A stretch of DNA of 64,000 bases. It comes from Streptomyces sp. NA04227 (GTDB taxonomy: Bacteria; Actinomycetota; Actinomycetes; Streptomycetales; Streptomycetaceae). Both the position numbers and the translations under genes were made by a program. The stretch spans positions 4,949,001-5,013,000 of the forward strand of contig NZ_CP054918.1 in assembly GCF_013364195.1 (NCBI RefSeq), read 5' to 3'. Shown here piece after piece: positions 45,218 to 56,408 of the stretch (within the stretch, counting starts at the first letter, position 1; every line of letters begins with the position of its first letter). Below the pieces are notes generated by a model. It was not told the DNA's origin, did not search any database, and saw only the letters and a program-made list of their open reading frames with translations.

Positions 45218-45268
45218 GACGGCGGCTGCATGCATATGCAAGTAATGAACATGCATGCGGCCGCCGTC
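45218..45268. promoter_or_regulatory. 18-bp inverted repeat operator of the FMN reductase gene
   Basis: Left arm GACGGCGGCTGCATGCAT (45218-45235) matches the reverse complement of the right arm (45251-45268) at 17 of 18 positions, with a 15-bp AT-rich spacer. The left arm also begins the perfect palindrome TGCATATGCA (45231-45240). It lies just upstream of the FMN reductase start. A regulator that binds it is not encoded next door. Confidence 0.75.
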
Positions 45269-45326
45269 ATTCCGGGCGGGCCGGACGAGTCCCCGGATCG
45301 GGTCATCGGCGGGCGGGGAGCTCACC

Positions 45327-45359
45327 GGCCCGGGCGCGCGTGCGGTGCGCGCCCGGGCC
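45327..45359 (-). terminator. Terminator hairpin after the M28 peptidase gene
   Basis: Perfect 13-bp stem GGCCCGGGCGCGC/GCGCGCCCGGGCC with a 7-nt loop, 114 bp beyond the peptidase stop. Confidence 0.75.
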
Positions 45360-45472
45360 CGGGGCGGGACCTGTGGGCCAAGCCCCCGGGAAGCGCACGT
45401 CCTGCGGGCAGTGGCATCCCTCAAGTGGCGTGCTTCCCCGGGGAGTTGGTTCCCCCGGTCAGCCGGCCTCGG

Positions 45473-46486
<1,014 letters not shown>

Positions 46487-46736
46487 TCAAGAACGTATAT
46501 GTGACTGACCCGTTCGGATTACGGACAACCGCAGCTGAGGGTGGCTGCCCCGCTCCTGTGATTCTTGATGTGAGGGGCGTTCACTCCGTTCACATCCGGC
46601 ACGGCCGGGGGTAACGGGCGTGGGACGCACGGCGACTGGCCGAGGGCTTCCTCAACCTCCCGTCGTCCGGGGGTAGTTGAAACCGGAGTGGGGACGAAAC
46701 GGACAGGTGCGGGGTGCGTGGGGTCCGCGGGTGCCG

Positions 46737-47630
46737 CTACGAGACGGGCTGACCCGAGGTGTCCAGGTGCCCCGGGCGCCCCACGGCCGCCGAGATCGCC
46801 TCGGACAGGGGCGTGGTCGGGCGTCCGATGAGTGCGGAGAGATGGCCGGGGGTGGCCGAGAGGAGGCCGCGTTTGATGGCGCCGTCGACGTCGACGAACA
46901 CCTCGGACATCGGCCCCGGGGTGCCGTTCTCGGCGAGCCTGCGCAGATGCTCCTGGGGTGTGACGTTCTCGCACCGGATGCTCCTCCCGGTCGCCCGCCC
47001 CACCTCGGCCGCGTATTCGGTGAAACTCCAGGCCGCGTCGCCGCTCAGCTCGTACGCCCGGCCCTCGTGCCCCTCCCCGGTGAGCACGGCGGCCGCGGCC
47101 GCCGCGTAGTCCGCCCGCGCGGCGGAGGCCAGACGGCCGTCCCCGGCGGAGGTCAGTACGTATCCGTCGCGCAGTACCGGTGCGAGGTGCTCGGTGTAGT
47201 TCTCGTGGTACCAGCCGTTGCGCAGAAAGGTGTACGGCAGTTTGGACTCGAGGATCGCCCGCTCGGTCGCCTTGTGCTCGGCCGCGAGCAGGAAGTCGGC
47301 CCGCGGTCCGCCCAGTACGCCCGTGTAGGCGAGCAGGGCCACGCCCGCGCGGGCTGCGGCGTCCACCACGTTGCGGTGCCGGGGGACCCGGCGGCCCACC
47401 TCGTCGGCGGAGATGAGCAGTACCCGGTCGCCCGGCTCGAAGGCGTCCCTGAGGGTGCCGGGCTCGTCGTAGTCGGCGACGCGTACGTGGATGCCGCGCG
47501 CCGACAGATCGGCGGCCTTCGCCCGGTCGCGTACCACGACGGCGAGGCTCTCCGCCGGGACCTGGGCCGAGAGCGCTGCCACGACGTGCCGCCCGAGACG
47601 ACCTGTCGCTCCGGTGACGACCAGGCTCAT
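46737..47630 (-). CDS. NmrA-like NAD(P)H-binding reductase (QOR2 type)
   Basis: A 297-residue atypical SDR with GATGRLGRHVV as nucleotide-binding loop and FLRNGWYHENY in place of the Tyr-x-x-x-Lys catalytic pair. This is the pattern of NmrA and quinone-reductase-2 proteins that bind NADP and act as redox sensors or quinone reductases. GGAGAG lies 6 nt before the ATG. A single gene. Confidence 0.88.
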   Translation of the reverse strand: MSLVVTGATGRLGRHVVAALSAQVPAESLAVVVRDRAKAADLSARGIHVRVADYDEPGTLRDAFEPGDRVLLISADEVGRRVPRHRNVVDAAARAGVALLAYTGVLGGPRADFLLAAEHKATERAILESKLPYTFLRNGWYHENYTEHLAPVLRDGYVLTSAGDGRLASAARADYAAAAAAVLTGEGHEGRAYELSGDAAWSFTEYAAEVGRATGRSIRCENVTPQEHLRRLAENGTPGPMSEVFVDVDGAIKRGLLSATPGHLSALIGRPTTPLSEAISAAVGRPGHLDTSGQPVS

Positions 47631-47970
47631 GCCCTGCTCTCCCTGCTCTCCGGCCGGTCCGGACCACGGTTCCCGGATTCCGGCGAGGACTGCCCGAGAT
47701 ATGAGTTCTTCACAAGCTTTCGGAGTTTTGAGCCTCCGCTCGGTCACTCTATGGGAGCGCAGCGTGACCCGAAAGCCGAGGGCAAAGGGCTTCGGAGCGC
47801 AACAATCCGATGCTGGAGGCAACCTTCTGGCCCTCTTGCACTCCAACTCGCCCTGAGTGACCCGTAACTGATGGTGCGTCAGATATGGGTCAGGTGTGCA
47901 CGCCCCGGAGCTGGCCTTTTCCGCCCGGGGTGGTCATTCGCCCGTTCCAGGGCGCGGATATCTTGAGCGG
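47631..47970. other. Divergent intergenic region
   Basis: 340 bp between the NmrA-like gene and the Met/His-rich membrane protein gene. The middle (47695-47760) is locally AT-richer and may hold promoters. No gene is seen. Confidence 0.5.
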
Positions 47971-48678
47971 ATGCGCGGGCGAGCGAGTGTGGCGGAACGG
48001 GGCCGGAACGGCCTCCTCTTCGCCGTCGCCGCTCTCGGTCTCGGCGCCCTCGGCCACCTCGCGGCGGGCGGCAGCCTGCCCGGCGCCGGATGGCTCGCGC
48101 TCCTGTTCGCCGTACTGACCCTGCTCGGCACCGCCCTCCTCGGCGGGCGTCGGCACCGCTTCGACGTGGCCACGGTGACGCTCGGCGCCACCCAGTTCGC
48201 ACTGCACCTCGTCCTGCATCACCTCGCGATGCGGAGTGGGGGCGGCTCGGGGGCGGCGGGGCATGCGGGGCACGGGCACGTCATGCGGGGCGGACATGCG
48301 AGGCCCGGCGGTCATGTCATGCCGGACGGCCACGTCATGCCGGACGGTCGCGTCATGTCGGGCTCGGATATGTCGGGTTCGGGCATGGCCGGTTCGGACA
48401 TGGCGGGGCACGGATTCTCCGGCGGGATGGCGTTCGCGCACGCGCTGGCGACGTTCGGCACGGTGGCCTGCGTCCTGTACGGCGAAAGGGTTCTGCGCCG
48501 ACTGGCCGCCCTGGCCGCGCTCGCCGTCCGCCGCGTACGGGTTCTCGTACCGCTGCCGCTTCCCGCCCTGCCGCCGAGTGCTCCGCTCCCGGACCCGGCG
48601 CCGCTCGGCGCCCCCTTCGGCGTACTGCTCGCCCGCTCCCGCCCACGGCGAGGCCCGCCGCTCCCGGCCCGGGCCTGA
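47971..48678 (+). CDS. Membrane protein with Met/His-rich loop, probable copper handling
   Basis: A 235-residue protein with about five membrane helices. Between the third and fourth lies a loop of roughly 55 residues made of repeats such as GGHVMPDGHVMPDGRVMSG and MSGSGMAGSDMAGHG, crowded with Met and His. Such loops bind copper(I) or copper(II) outside the membrane. The DNA of the loop is tandemly repeated. The next gene also carries a His-rich loop. The start is uncertain, with only a weak GAGCGG before ATG 47971. Family not recognised. Confidence 0.65.
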   Translation: MRGRASVAERGRNGLLFAVAALGLGALGHLAAGGSLPGAGWLALLFAVLTLLGTALLGGRRHRFDVATVTLGATQFALHLVLHHLAMRSGGGSGAAGHAGHGHVMRGGHARPGGHVMPDGHVMPDGRVMSGSDMSGSGMAGSDMAGHGFSGGMAFAHALATFGTVACVLYGERVLRRLAALAALAVRRVRVLVPLPLPALPPSAPLPDPAPLGAPFGVLLARSRPRRGPPLPARA

Positions 48679-48896
48679 CGACCGTCCGACGCGACGACCT
48701 CCCGCGCACCCGGCGAAAGCCGCCGGTGCGCGCTGCGGCATGCGTGGGCGGGACCGGCCCGGGTGGCGGCCCAGCCGCGGTTCCCGTCACGCGCCGGACC
48801 GACCTTCCCGCCCACCGAGGGCCGTGAGGCGGCGGCGCGCCCGTACCGGCTTCGCCGTACCCGTGTGCGTTCACGCGGGGCACCAGGAGTAGACGC

Positions 48897-50444
48897 ATGC
48901 CCAAGTTGCAAGAAGATCAAGGCAGTCCAGAAGCTCAAGGCAGTCCAGAAGTTCAGGACAGCAGAGAAGTTCAAGACGGTGACGACAAGCAGGACATTCG
49001 AGAGAGGGAAGAGGGGGAAAGGGAAGAGGGAGCCGGGACAAGCGGCCGGTCCTGGGCCGGGGTCCGGGCGCTGTTGCTGCGGCTGCACTTCTACGCGGGA
49101 GTGCTGGTCGCGCCCTTCCTGCTGGTCGCGGCGTTGTCGGGGCTCGCGTACACCGCGACCCCGCAGCTCGACCGGCTGGTCTACGACCAGGAGCTGACCG
49201 TGGAGCGCGTCGGCGGCGAGCCGCGGCCGCTCGCGGAGCAGATCCGCGCGGCCCGGGCGGCCGAGCCGGAGGGCACCCTCGACTCGGTGGTCACGCCGCC
49301 GGGCCGGGAGGACACCACCAAGGTCGTGTTCTCGCGGCCCGACCTCGGCGAGAAGCAGCGGACGGTGTACGTCGACCCGTACACGGCGAAGGTCCGCGGC
49401 GAGCTGACGACCTGGTCCGGCTACACCCCGCTGACCACCTGGCTGGACGATCTGCACCGCCATCTGCACCTCGGCGAGACGGGGCGGCTCTACTCGGAGA
49501 CGGCCGCGAGCTGGCTGTGGGTGATCGTCGCGGGCGGGCTCGCGCTGTGGCTCGGCCGCAGCAGGGGGCAGCGCGCCAAGTCGGTACGGGGCGTCCTGGT
49601 GCCGGACCGTTCGGCCAAGGGAGTGCGGCGTACCCGGAGTCTGCACGCGGTGACCGGTGTCTGGCTCGCGCTCGGGCTGCTGTTCCTCAGCGCGACCGGG
49701 CTGACCTGGTCGACGTACGCGGGCGCGCGGTTCGACAAGCTCCAGGAGTCCACGAAGGCGGCGGCCCCGGAGCTGGACACCGCGCTGCCGGGCGCCGGTG
49801 CGGGGGAGTCGGGCGGCGGTGAGCACGCCGGGCACGGCGGTCACGCGGGCCACGGCACCAAGCCCGAGCAGGCCGCGGCCGACCCCGCCGACTTCGACAA
49901 GGTGCTCGCCGAGGCCAGGCAGGCCGGGCTCGGCGGCACCGTCAAGGTCGTACCGCCGACGGAAGGCGGCACCGCCTGGACCGTCGCGCAGAAGGACAAC
50001 ACCTGGCCGGTCCACTACGACCAGGTCGCCGTCGACGCCGAGCGGGGCGAGATCACCGACCGCACCCGCTGGGCCGACTACCCGGTGCTCGCCAAGCTCA
50101 GCAAGCTCGGCGTGCAGGGGCACATGGGCGTGCTCTTCGGTATCGCCAACCAGATCGTGCTGGCCGTCCTCGCGATCGCGCTGATCACCGTGATCACCCT
50201 GGGCTACCGCATGTGGTGGCAGCGCCGTCCGACCCGGGCGGACCGCAGCGCGCCGGTCGGCAAGGCGCCCGCGCGGGGTGTCTGGCGCGGTGTGCCGGTG
50301 CCCGTCCTGGTGGTGGGTGTGCCGCTGGTGGCCCTGGTCGGCTGGGCGGTGCCGGTGCTCGGCGTCACCCTGCTCGGCTTCCTCGTACTGGATCTGGCGA
50401 TCGGCGCCGTACGGCATCTGAGGCGGACGCGGGCCGCCGGGTGA
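48897..50444 (+). CDS. PepSY-associated membrane protein with His-rich loop
   Basis: A 515-residue protein of the PepSY-TM/iron-reductase family. After a Gln/Glu/Asp-rich N-terminus encoded by 18-bp tandem repeats (AGTCCAGAAG), four membrane helices appear: LLRLHFYAGVLVAPFLLVAALSG, SWLWVIVAGGLALWLG, THE-type VTGVWLALGLLFLSATGLTW, and the GVLFGIANQIVLAVLAIA region. PepSY regions lie between them. A GEHAGHGGHAGHG loop (about 300-315) could bind metal. Such proteins are linked to metal reduction or uptake. It follows the Met/His-rich gene by 218 bp. Confidence 0.85.
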   Translation: MPKLQEDQGSPEAQGSPEVQDSREVQDGDDKQDIREREEGEREEGAGTSGRSWAGVRALLLRLHFYAGVLVAPFLLVAALSGLAYTATPQLDRLVYDQELTVERVGGEPRPLAEQIRAARAAEPEGTLDSVVTPPGREDTTKVVFSRPDLGEKQRTVYVDPYTAKVRGELTTWSGYTPLTTWLDDLHRHLHLGETGRLYSETAASWLWVIVAGGLALWLGRSRGQRAKSVRGVLVPDRSAKGVRRTRSLHAVTGVWLALGLLFLSATGLTWSTYAGARFDKLQESTKAAAPELDTALPGAGAGESGGGEHAGHGGHAGHGTKPEQAAADPADFDKVLAEARQAGLGGTVKVVPPTEGGTAWTVAQKDNTWPVHYDQVAVDAERGEITDRTRWADYPVLAKLSKLGVQGHMGVLFGIANQIVLAVLAIALITVITLGYRMWWQRRPTRADRSAPVGKAPARGVWRGVPVPVLVVGVPLVALVGWAVPVLGVTLLGFLVLDLAIGAVRHLRRTRAAG

Positions 50445-50476
50445 GCGACGCGGACTTAGCCGCCCGAGACACGAAC

Positions 50477-50519
50477 AGGCCGGTGGCGGAAGGGAGTTGG
50501 TTTCTTCCGCCGCCGGCCT
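50477..50519. terminator. Bidirectional terminator between PepSY and korB genes
   Basis: 16-bp stem (50477-50492 with 50504-50519, one G-T pair) and an 11-nt loop, centred between convergent genes. Confidence 0.85.
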
Positions 50520-50587
50520 CTGTCGTTCCTGATCAGCCTCTGGTGTGCGTGCGGTCAGCCCGCGTCAGCCTCCGGCGTGGGTACGGG

Positions 50588-51680
<1,093 letters not shown>

Positions 51681-51688
<8 letters not shown>

Positions 51689-53624
51689 CGAGGGACTCCT
51701 TGAAGACCGTGGCGAGTTGTTCGGCCTTGAACGGCATGCCGCTGACCTGCGTGTACGACCGGGTGTCGGTCAGGAACCTGGCCCGGATCAGCGTGTTGAG
51801 CTGGCCCAGGTTCATCTCCGGCACGATCACCTTGTCGTAGGCGGCGAGCACCGCGCCGAGGTTGGCCGGGAACGGGTTCAGGTGCCGCAGGTGCGCCTGG
51901 GCGATGACCTCACCGGCGCCGCGCAGCCTGCGTACGGCCGCGGTGATCGGTCCGTACGTCGAGCCCCAGCCGAGCACGAGCACCCGTGCCTGCCCCGAGG
52001 GGTCGTCCACGGCAAGATCCGGGACCTCGATCCCGTCGATCTTGGCCTGGCGGGTGCGCACCATGTGGTCGTGGTTGGCCGGGTCGTAGGAGATGTTGCC
52101 GGTGCCGTCCTGCTTCTCGATGCCGCCGATCCGGTGTTCCAGACCGGGCGTACCGGGCACCGCCCACGGCCGCGCGAGCGTGTGTTCGTCGCGCTTGTAC
52201 GGCCAGAACACCTCGGTGCCGTCGGCCAGTGTGTGGTTGGGTCCCTGTGCGAACTGCACGCGCAGATCGGGCAGTTCGTCCGGCTCGGGCACCCGCCACG
52301 GCTCGGAGCCGTTGGCCAGGTAGCCGTCGGAGAGCAGGAACACCGGCGTGCGGTAGGTCAGCGCGATCCGGGCCGCGTCCAGTGCGGCGTCGAAGCAGTC
52401 CGCGGGCGTGCGCGGGGCGATCACCGGGACCGGTGCCTCGCCGTTGCGTCCGTACATCGCCTGGAGCAGGTCCGCCTGCTCGGTCTTGGTCGGCAGTCCG
52501 GTGGACGGGCCACCGCGCTGGATGTCGATGACAAGGAGCGGCAGTTCGAGGGAGACCGCGAGGCCGATCGTCTCCGACTTGAGCGCGACACCGGGGCCCG
52601 AGGTGGTGGTCACCGCGAGCGCGCCGCCGAAGGCGGCACCGAGCGCGGCGCCGATCCCGGCGATCTCGTCCTCCGCCTGGAAGGTGCGGACGCCGAAGTT
52701 CTTGTGCTTGGACAGCTCGTGCAGGATGTCCGAGGCCGGGGTGATCGGGTACGAGCCCAGGTACAGCGGCAGGTCCGCCTGCTGCCCGGCCGCGACCAGG
52801 CCGTACGAGAGCGCCAGGTTGCCGGAGATGTTGCGGTACACGCCGGGCGCGAAGGCTCCGGTGGCGGGCGCCACCTCGTAGGAGACGGCGAAGTCCTCGG
52901 TGGTCTCGCCGAAGTTCCAGCCCGCCCGGTAGGCCGCCAGGTTCGCCTCGGCGATCTCCGGCTTCTTCGCGAACTTCTTGCGCAGGAAGGCCTCGGTGCC
53001 CGCGGTCGGCCGGTGGTACATCCACGACAGCAGGCCGAGCGCGAACATGTTCTTCGAGCGCTCCGCCTCCTTGCGGGAGAGGTCGAAGCCCTCCAGGGCC
53101 TGCACGGTCAGCGTGGTCAGCGGCACCTGGTGGACGCGGAAGGCGTCCAGGGAGCCGTCCTCCCACGGCGCCGCCGCGAAACCGACCTTCGCCATGGCCC
53201 GCTTCGTGAACTCGTCCGTGTTCACGATGATCTCGGCGCCGCGCGGCACATCGGCCAGGTTCGCCTTGAGGGCCGCCGGGTTCATCGCCACCAGGACGTC
53301 CGGGGCGTCGCCCGGCGTCAGGATGTCGTGGTCGGCGAAGTGCAGCTGGAAGGAGGAGACCCCCGGCAGTGTTCCGGCGGGCGCCCGGATCTCGGCCGGG
53401 AAGTTCGGCAGAGTGGACAGATCGTTGCCGAACGACGCGGTCTCGGACGTGAAGCGGTCGCCGGTGAGCTGCATGCCGTCCCCGGAGTCGCCCGCGAACC
53501 GGATGATCACCCGGTCCAGACGGCGGACATCCTTCGCCGCGCCGGACTCCTCGGTGGCAGTCGGCTCGGCGGCGGTCTGTGCGGCAGCGGTCTGTGCGAC
53601 CGGGCTGCTGACCTCGCTGGTCAC
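51681..53624 (-). CDS. korA: 2-oxoacid:ferredoxin oxidoreductase alpha subunit (gamma-alpha fusion)
   Basis: A 647-residue subunit in which the gamma domain (about 35-215: RFAGDSGDGMQLTG) is fused in front of the alpha domain (about 225-647: SYPITPASDILHEL, AEDEIAGIGAALGA, TTTSGPGVALKSE). This is the arrangement of actinobacterial KorA. The GTG at 53624 has GGAGGT 8 nt upstream. The 270 bp upstream contain GGTAAGGGTTACC (53699-53711) as a possible operator and no gene. Confidence 0.95.
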
Positions 53625-53906
53625 TGAACTGGACCTCCCTCGAAACGGGTCGGCGGGAGCGGCCGGCGGACCGGTCCTCCCGAGCCCCACCATACGTGGG
53701 TAAGGGTTACCTTCCCCTGGTTCTCCGTGTCCCGGTCGTCACACCGGACTATCCGTTTGTCCTGTTGTGCCATGATTTCCGGCCCCCCTGGGCGCACCCT
53801 TCGGTGACCCGCCGCTCATCCATTGGTTCTAGGTCCTCGGACGTAGCCTTCTGTTCCGCTCCGCGCTGTCGAGTGCCGCTCCCCGGTCCGGCCCGTCCGG
53901 TTCCGC

Positions 53907-54566
53907 TCAGGAATTGAGATAGGTCAGTACGGCGAGCACGCGCCGGTGGTCGCCTTCACTCGGCGAGAGCCCCAGTTTCAGGAAAATGTTGCTCACGTGC
54001 TTCTCCACCGCTCCGTCGCTCACGACCAGCTGCTTGGCGACCGCGGAGTTGGTCCGGCCCTCGGCCATCAGCCCGAGGACCTCGCGCTCCCGGGGCGTCA
54101 GTCCGGCGAGGACGTCCTGTTTGCGGCTTCGGCCCAGAAGCTGCGCCACCACCTCCGGGTCGAGCGCGGTGCCGCCCTCGGCGACCCGGACCACCGCGTC
54201 CACGAACTCCCGCACCTCGGCGACCCGGTCCTTGAGCAGGTAGCCCACGCCCCGGCTGGACCCGGCGAGCAGCTCGGTCGCGTACCGCTCCTCCACGTAC
54301 TGGGACAGTACGAGCACTCCCAGGCCAGGGTGCGCGCGCCGCAGTTGCACGGCCGCGCGTACGCCCTCGTCGGTGTGGGTCGGCGGCATCCGTACGTCCG
54401 CCACCACCACGTCCGGCAGTTCGTCCCGGTCGGCGAGTTCGCCGATCGTCTTGACCAGTGCCTCGGCGTCGCCGACGCCCGCGACCACCTCGTGGCCCCG
54501 GTCGGTCAGGAGCCGGGTCAGGCCCTCCCTCAGCAGCACCGAATCCTCGGCGATGACCACCCGCAC
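53907..54566 (-). CDS. NarL/LuxR-type response regulator
   Basis: A 219-residue regulator. Receiver domain with phosphorylatable Asp57 (VVADVRMPP), acidic pair ED at 7-8, conserved Lys in LLKDRV; then a LuxR-type DNA-binding domain (LTPREREVLGLMAEG, AVEKHVSNIFLKLGL). The GTG at 54566 is chosen because GGAGG lies 5 nt upstream. It is the only regulator next to two tandem kinases. Confidence 0.94.
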   Translation of the reverse strand: MRVVIAEDSVLLREGLTRLLTDRGHEVVAGVGDAEALVKTIGELADRDELPDVVVADVRMPPTHTDEGVRAAVQLRRAHPGLGVLVLSQYVEERYATELLAGSSRGVGYLLKDRVAEVREFVDAVVRVAEGGTALDPEVVAQLLGRSRKQDVLAGLTPREREVLGLMAEGRTNSAVAKQLVVSDGAVEKHVSNIFLKLGLSPSEGDHRRVLAVLTYLNS

Positions 54567-54891
54567 CCAGTCCTCCACAGCTCTCGGTCCCACGGCGCCG
54601 CTGCCACGGCGCCGGACTGAAGCATCTCAGCATGCGGGATCCGTGTGCGCCCGGGCCGGACAAAGCCTGCCGTGCGGGCGGCCCGGGCCGAAGTCCAGTG
54701 GCCGGATTGAGGTGGCGGAGCGGAGCTGTCAGGGGGCGGACGGGGTGTGAGTGGGGGAGCGGGGGGTGGCACGGGGGTGTGCGGGTGGTGCCGGGCGCGG
54801 GATCCTCCCGCCGCTCGGGCGCCCGCGTACGTGCGCCGCGCGCCCACGCCCGCGTACGCGCTCCCGTAGGCACTCCCCGTACGCGCTCCGC
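54567..54891. other. Gap between response regulator and kinase genes
   Basis: 325 bp, rich in repeated GTACGCG/CGCGTAC fragments (54825-54895). No gene is seen. It may hold a separate promoter for the regulator gene. Confidence 0.45.
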
Positions 54892-56259
54892 TCAGCGCCG
54901 CCAGGGGAGTTCGGCCACGACCCGGGTCGGTCCGCCCGGCGGGGAGTCGACGACGAGGATGCCGTCGACCGCGTCGAGCCGCTCGGCGAGACCGGAGAGG
55001 CCGGAGCCCGCGGTGACGTCGGCGCCGCCCACCCCGTCGTCGATGACCTGGAGCATCAGCCGGTCGTCCACCCTCCAGACGTCGATCGTGGCCTGGGTCG
55101 CGCGGGCGTGCTTGCTGATGTTCTGCAGCAGTTCGGAGGCGGTGAAGTAGGCGATGCCCTCGATCGCGGCGGCCGGGCGGCTGGGCAGGTCGACCTCCAC
55201 CAGGACAGGGACCGCGCAGCGCGAGGCGACCGCGGAGAGGGCGGCGTCCAGACCGCGGTCGGTGAGGACGGCCGGGTGGATGCCGCGGGCCAGATCGCGC
55301 AGCTCCTGGAGCGCGGTCTTCACCTCGCCGTGCGCCTCGTCCACCATCCGGGCCGCGGCCTCAGGGTCCTCGGCCAGCTTCTCCTTCGCCAGGCCCAGGT
55401 CCATGGCCAGGCTCACCAGGCGGGCCTGGGCGCCGTCGTGCAGATCGCGTTCGATACGGCGCAGATCGGCGGCCGCGGTGTCCACCACCACACCCCGGTC
55501 CGACTCCAGCTCCACCACCCGGTTCTCCACCTGCGAGGGGCCGAGCAGCCCGGAGACCAGCAGCCGGTCCACCATCGTCAGACTGCGGATCATCCACGGC
55601 GTCGCCAGCGTCAGGAGCAGGCCGACGAGCGCGGTGACCGTCAGCTCGAAGGGGTTGTCCAGATAGACGCTGTGCCGCTCGTCCCCGTAGAGCTGGATCC
55701 CGTCCACCCCCGCGTAGACCGGCAGCGCCCAGTGCCAGAGCGGGTAGGTGAGCGCCGCCCAGCCGTACGTCCACAGGGACACCGACAGGCTGAAGGCGAA
55801 CACCGACCAGGGCATGTGCAGGACCGCGTACAGCAGATGCCGCCACGAGCTGCCGCTCTTGAGCACCGCGCCCATCCACGAGAACGGCGAGTTCTTCGCA
55901 GGCCGCAGCGGCGCCGGGGCGGCCACCTGGAGCCCGAGCAGCCCGCGCGCCCGCGCACGCTCCAGTGCGCCGAATCCGCGCAGCGCGAACAGGCCGAGCG
56001 CGAGCACCGGGATGCCGAGGAAGGTCACGAGCAGCCCGACCCCGAGCGCGAACATGGTCACCGCGAAGCTGAACACCACCACCGAGATCGGCAGCCCGAC
56101 CACCTGGTAGCCCAGCTCCCGCAGCGTCCGCCCCTCGACAGGCGCGCGCAGCACCGCGGGGACCCGGTGCCGGGCCCCGCCCGCCGGACCGACCCCGGAC
56201 CCGTCCGCCGCGCCGAACCCATGCCCGCGGCCGTACCCCTGTCCGTACTCGCTGGACAT
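54892..56259 (-). CDS. Sensor histidine kinase, second of a tandem pair
   Basis: A 455-residue membrane kinase. Gly-rich N-terminus, a putative sensor domain with four or five helices (about 55-235), the HisKA_3 motif ERDLHDGAQARLV with His273, and a GHKL ATPase (ASELLQNISKHA, DDGVGGAD, SGLSGLAERLDAV). It closely resembles the kinase gene upstream, especially from the phosphoacceptor onward. Confidence 0.93.
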   Translation of the reverse strand: MSSEYGQGYGRGHGFGAADGSGVGPAGGARHRVPAVLRAPVEGRTLRELGYQVVGLPISVVVFSFAVTMFALGVGLLVTFLGIPVLALGLFALRGFGALERARARGLLGLQVAAPAPLRPAKNSPFSWMGAVLKSGSSWRHLLYAVLHMPWSVFAFSLSVSLWTYGWAALTYPLWHWALPVYAGVDGIQLYGDERHSVYLDNPFELTVTALVGLLLTLATPWMIRSLTMVDRLLVSGLLGPSQVENRVVELESDRGVVVDTAAADLRRIERDLHDGAQARLVSLAMDLGLAKEKLAEDPEAAARMVDEAHGEVKTALQELRDLARGIHPAVLTDRGLDAALSAVASRCAVPVLVEVDLPSRPAAAIEGIAYFTASELLQNISKHARATQATIDVWRVDDRLMLQVIDDGVGGADVTAGSGLSGLAERLDAVDGILVVDSPPGGPTRVVAELPWRR

Positions 56260-56408
56260 CGCTCACTTCCGTTTCTTCCCTGGCCGGTGCGCTCCTGGCC
56301 TGGCCGCTTCACTCCCGGCCGTCGCCCGTCGACCGGCCCACTCCACAGTCCTCCCGGACGCGGCCGCGGACCATGCGGTGCGTCGGTCTCTTCGGCCGGG
56401 GGTTTTCC

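Noticed and set aside
45182..45424. Upstream extension of the FMN reductase, including a His-Met-rich MHVHYLHMHAAAV stretch
   Set aside because: The peptide is just a reading of the long inverted repeat; the flavin loop begins directly after GTG 45181.
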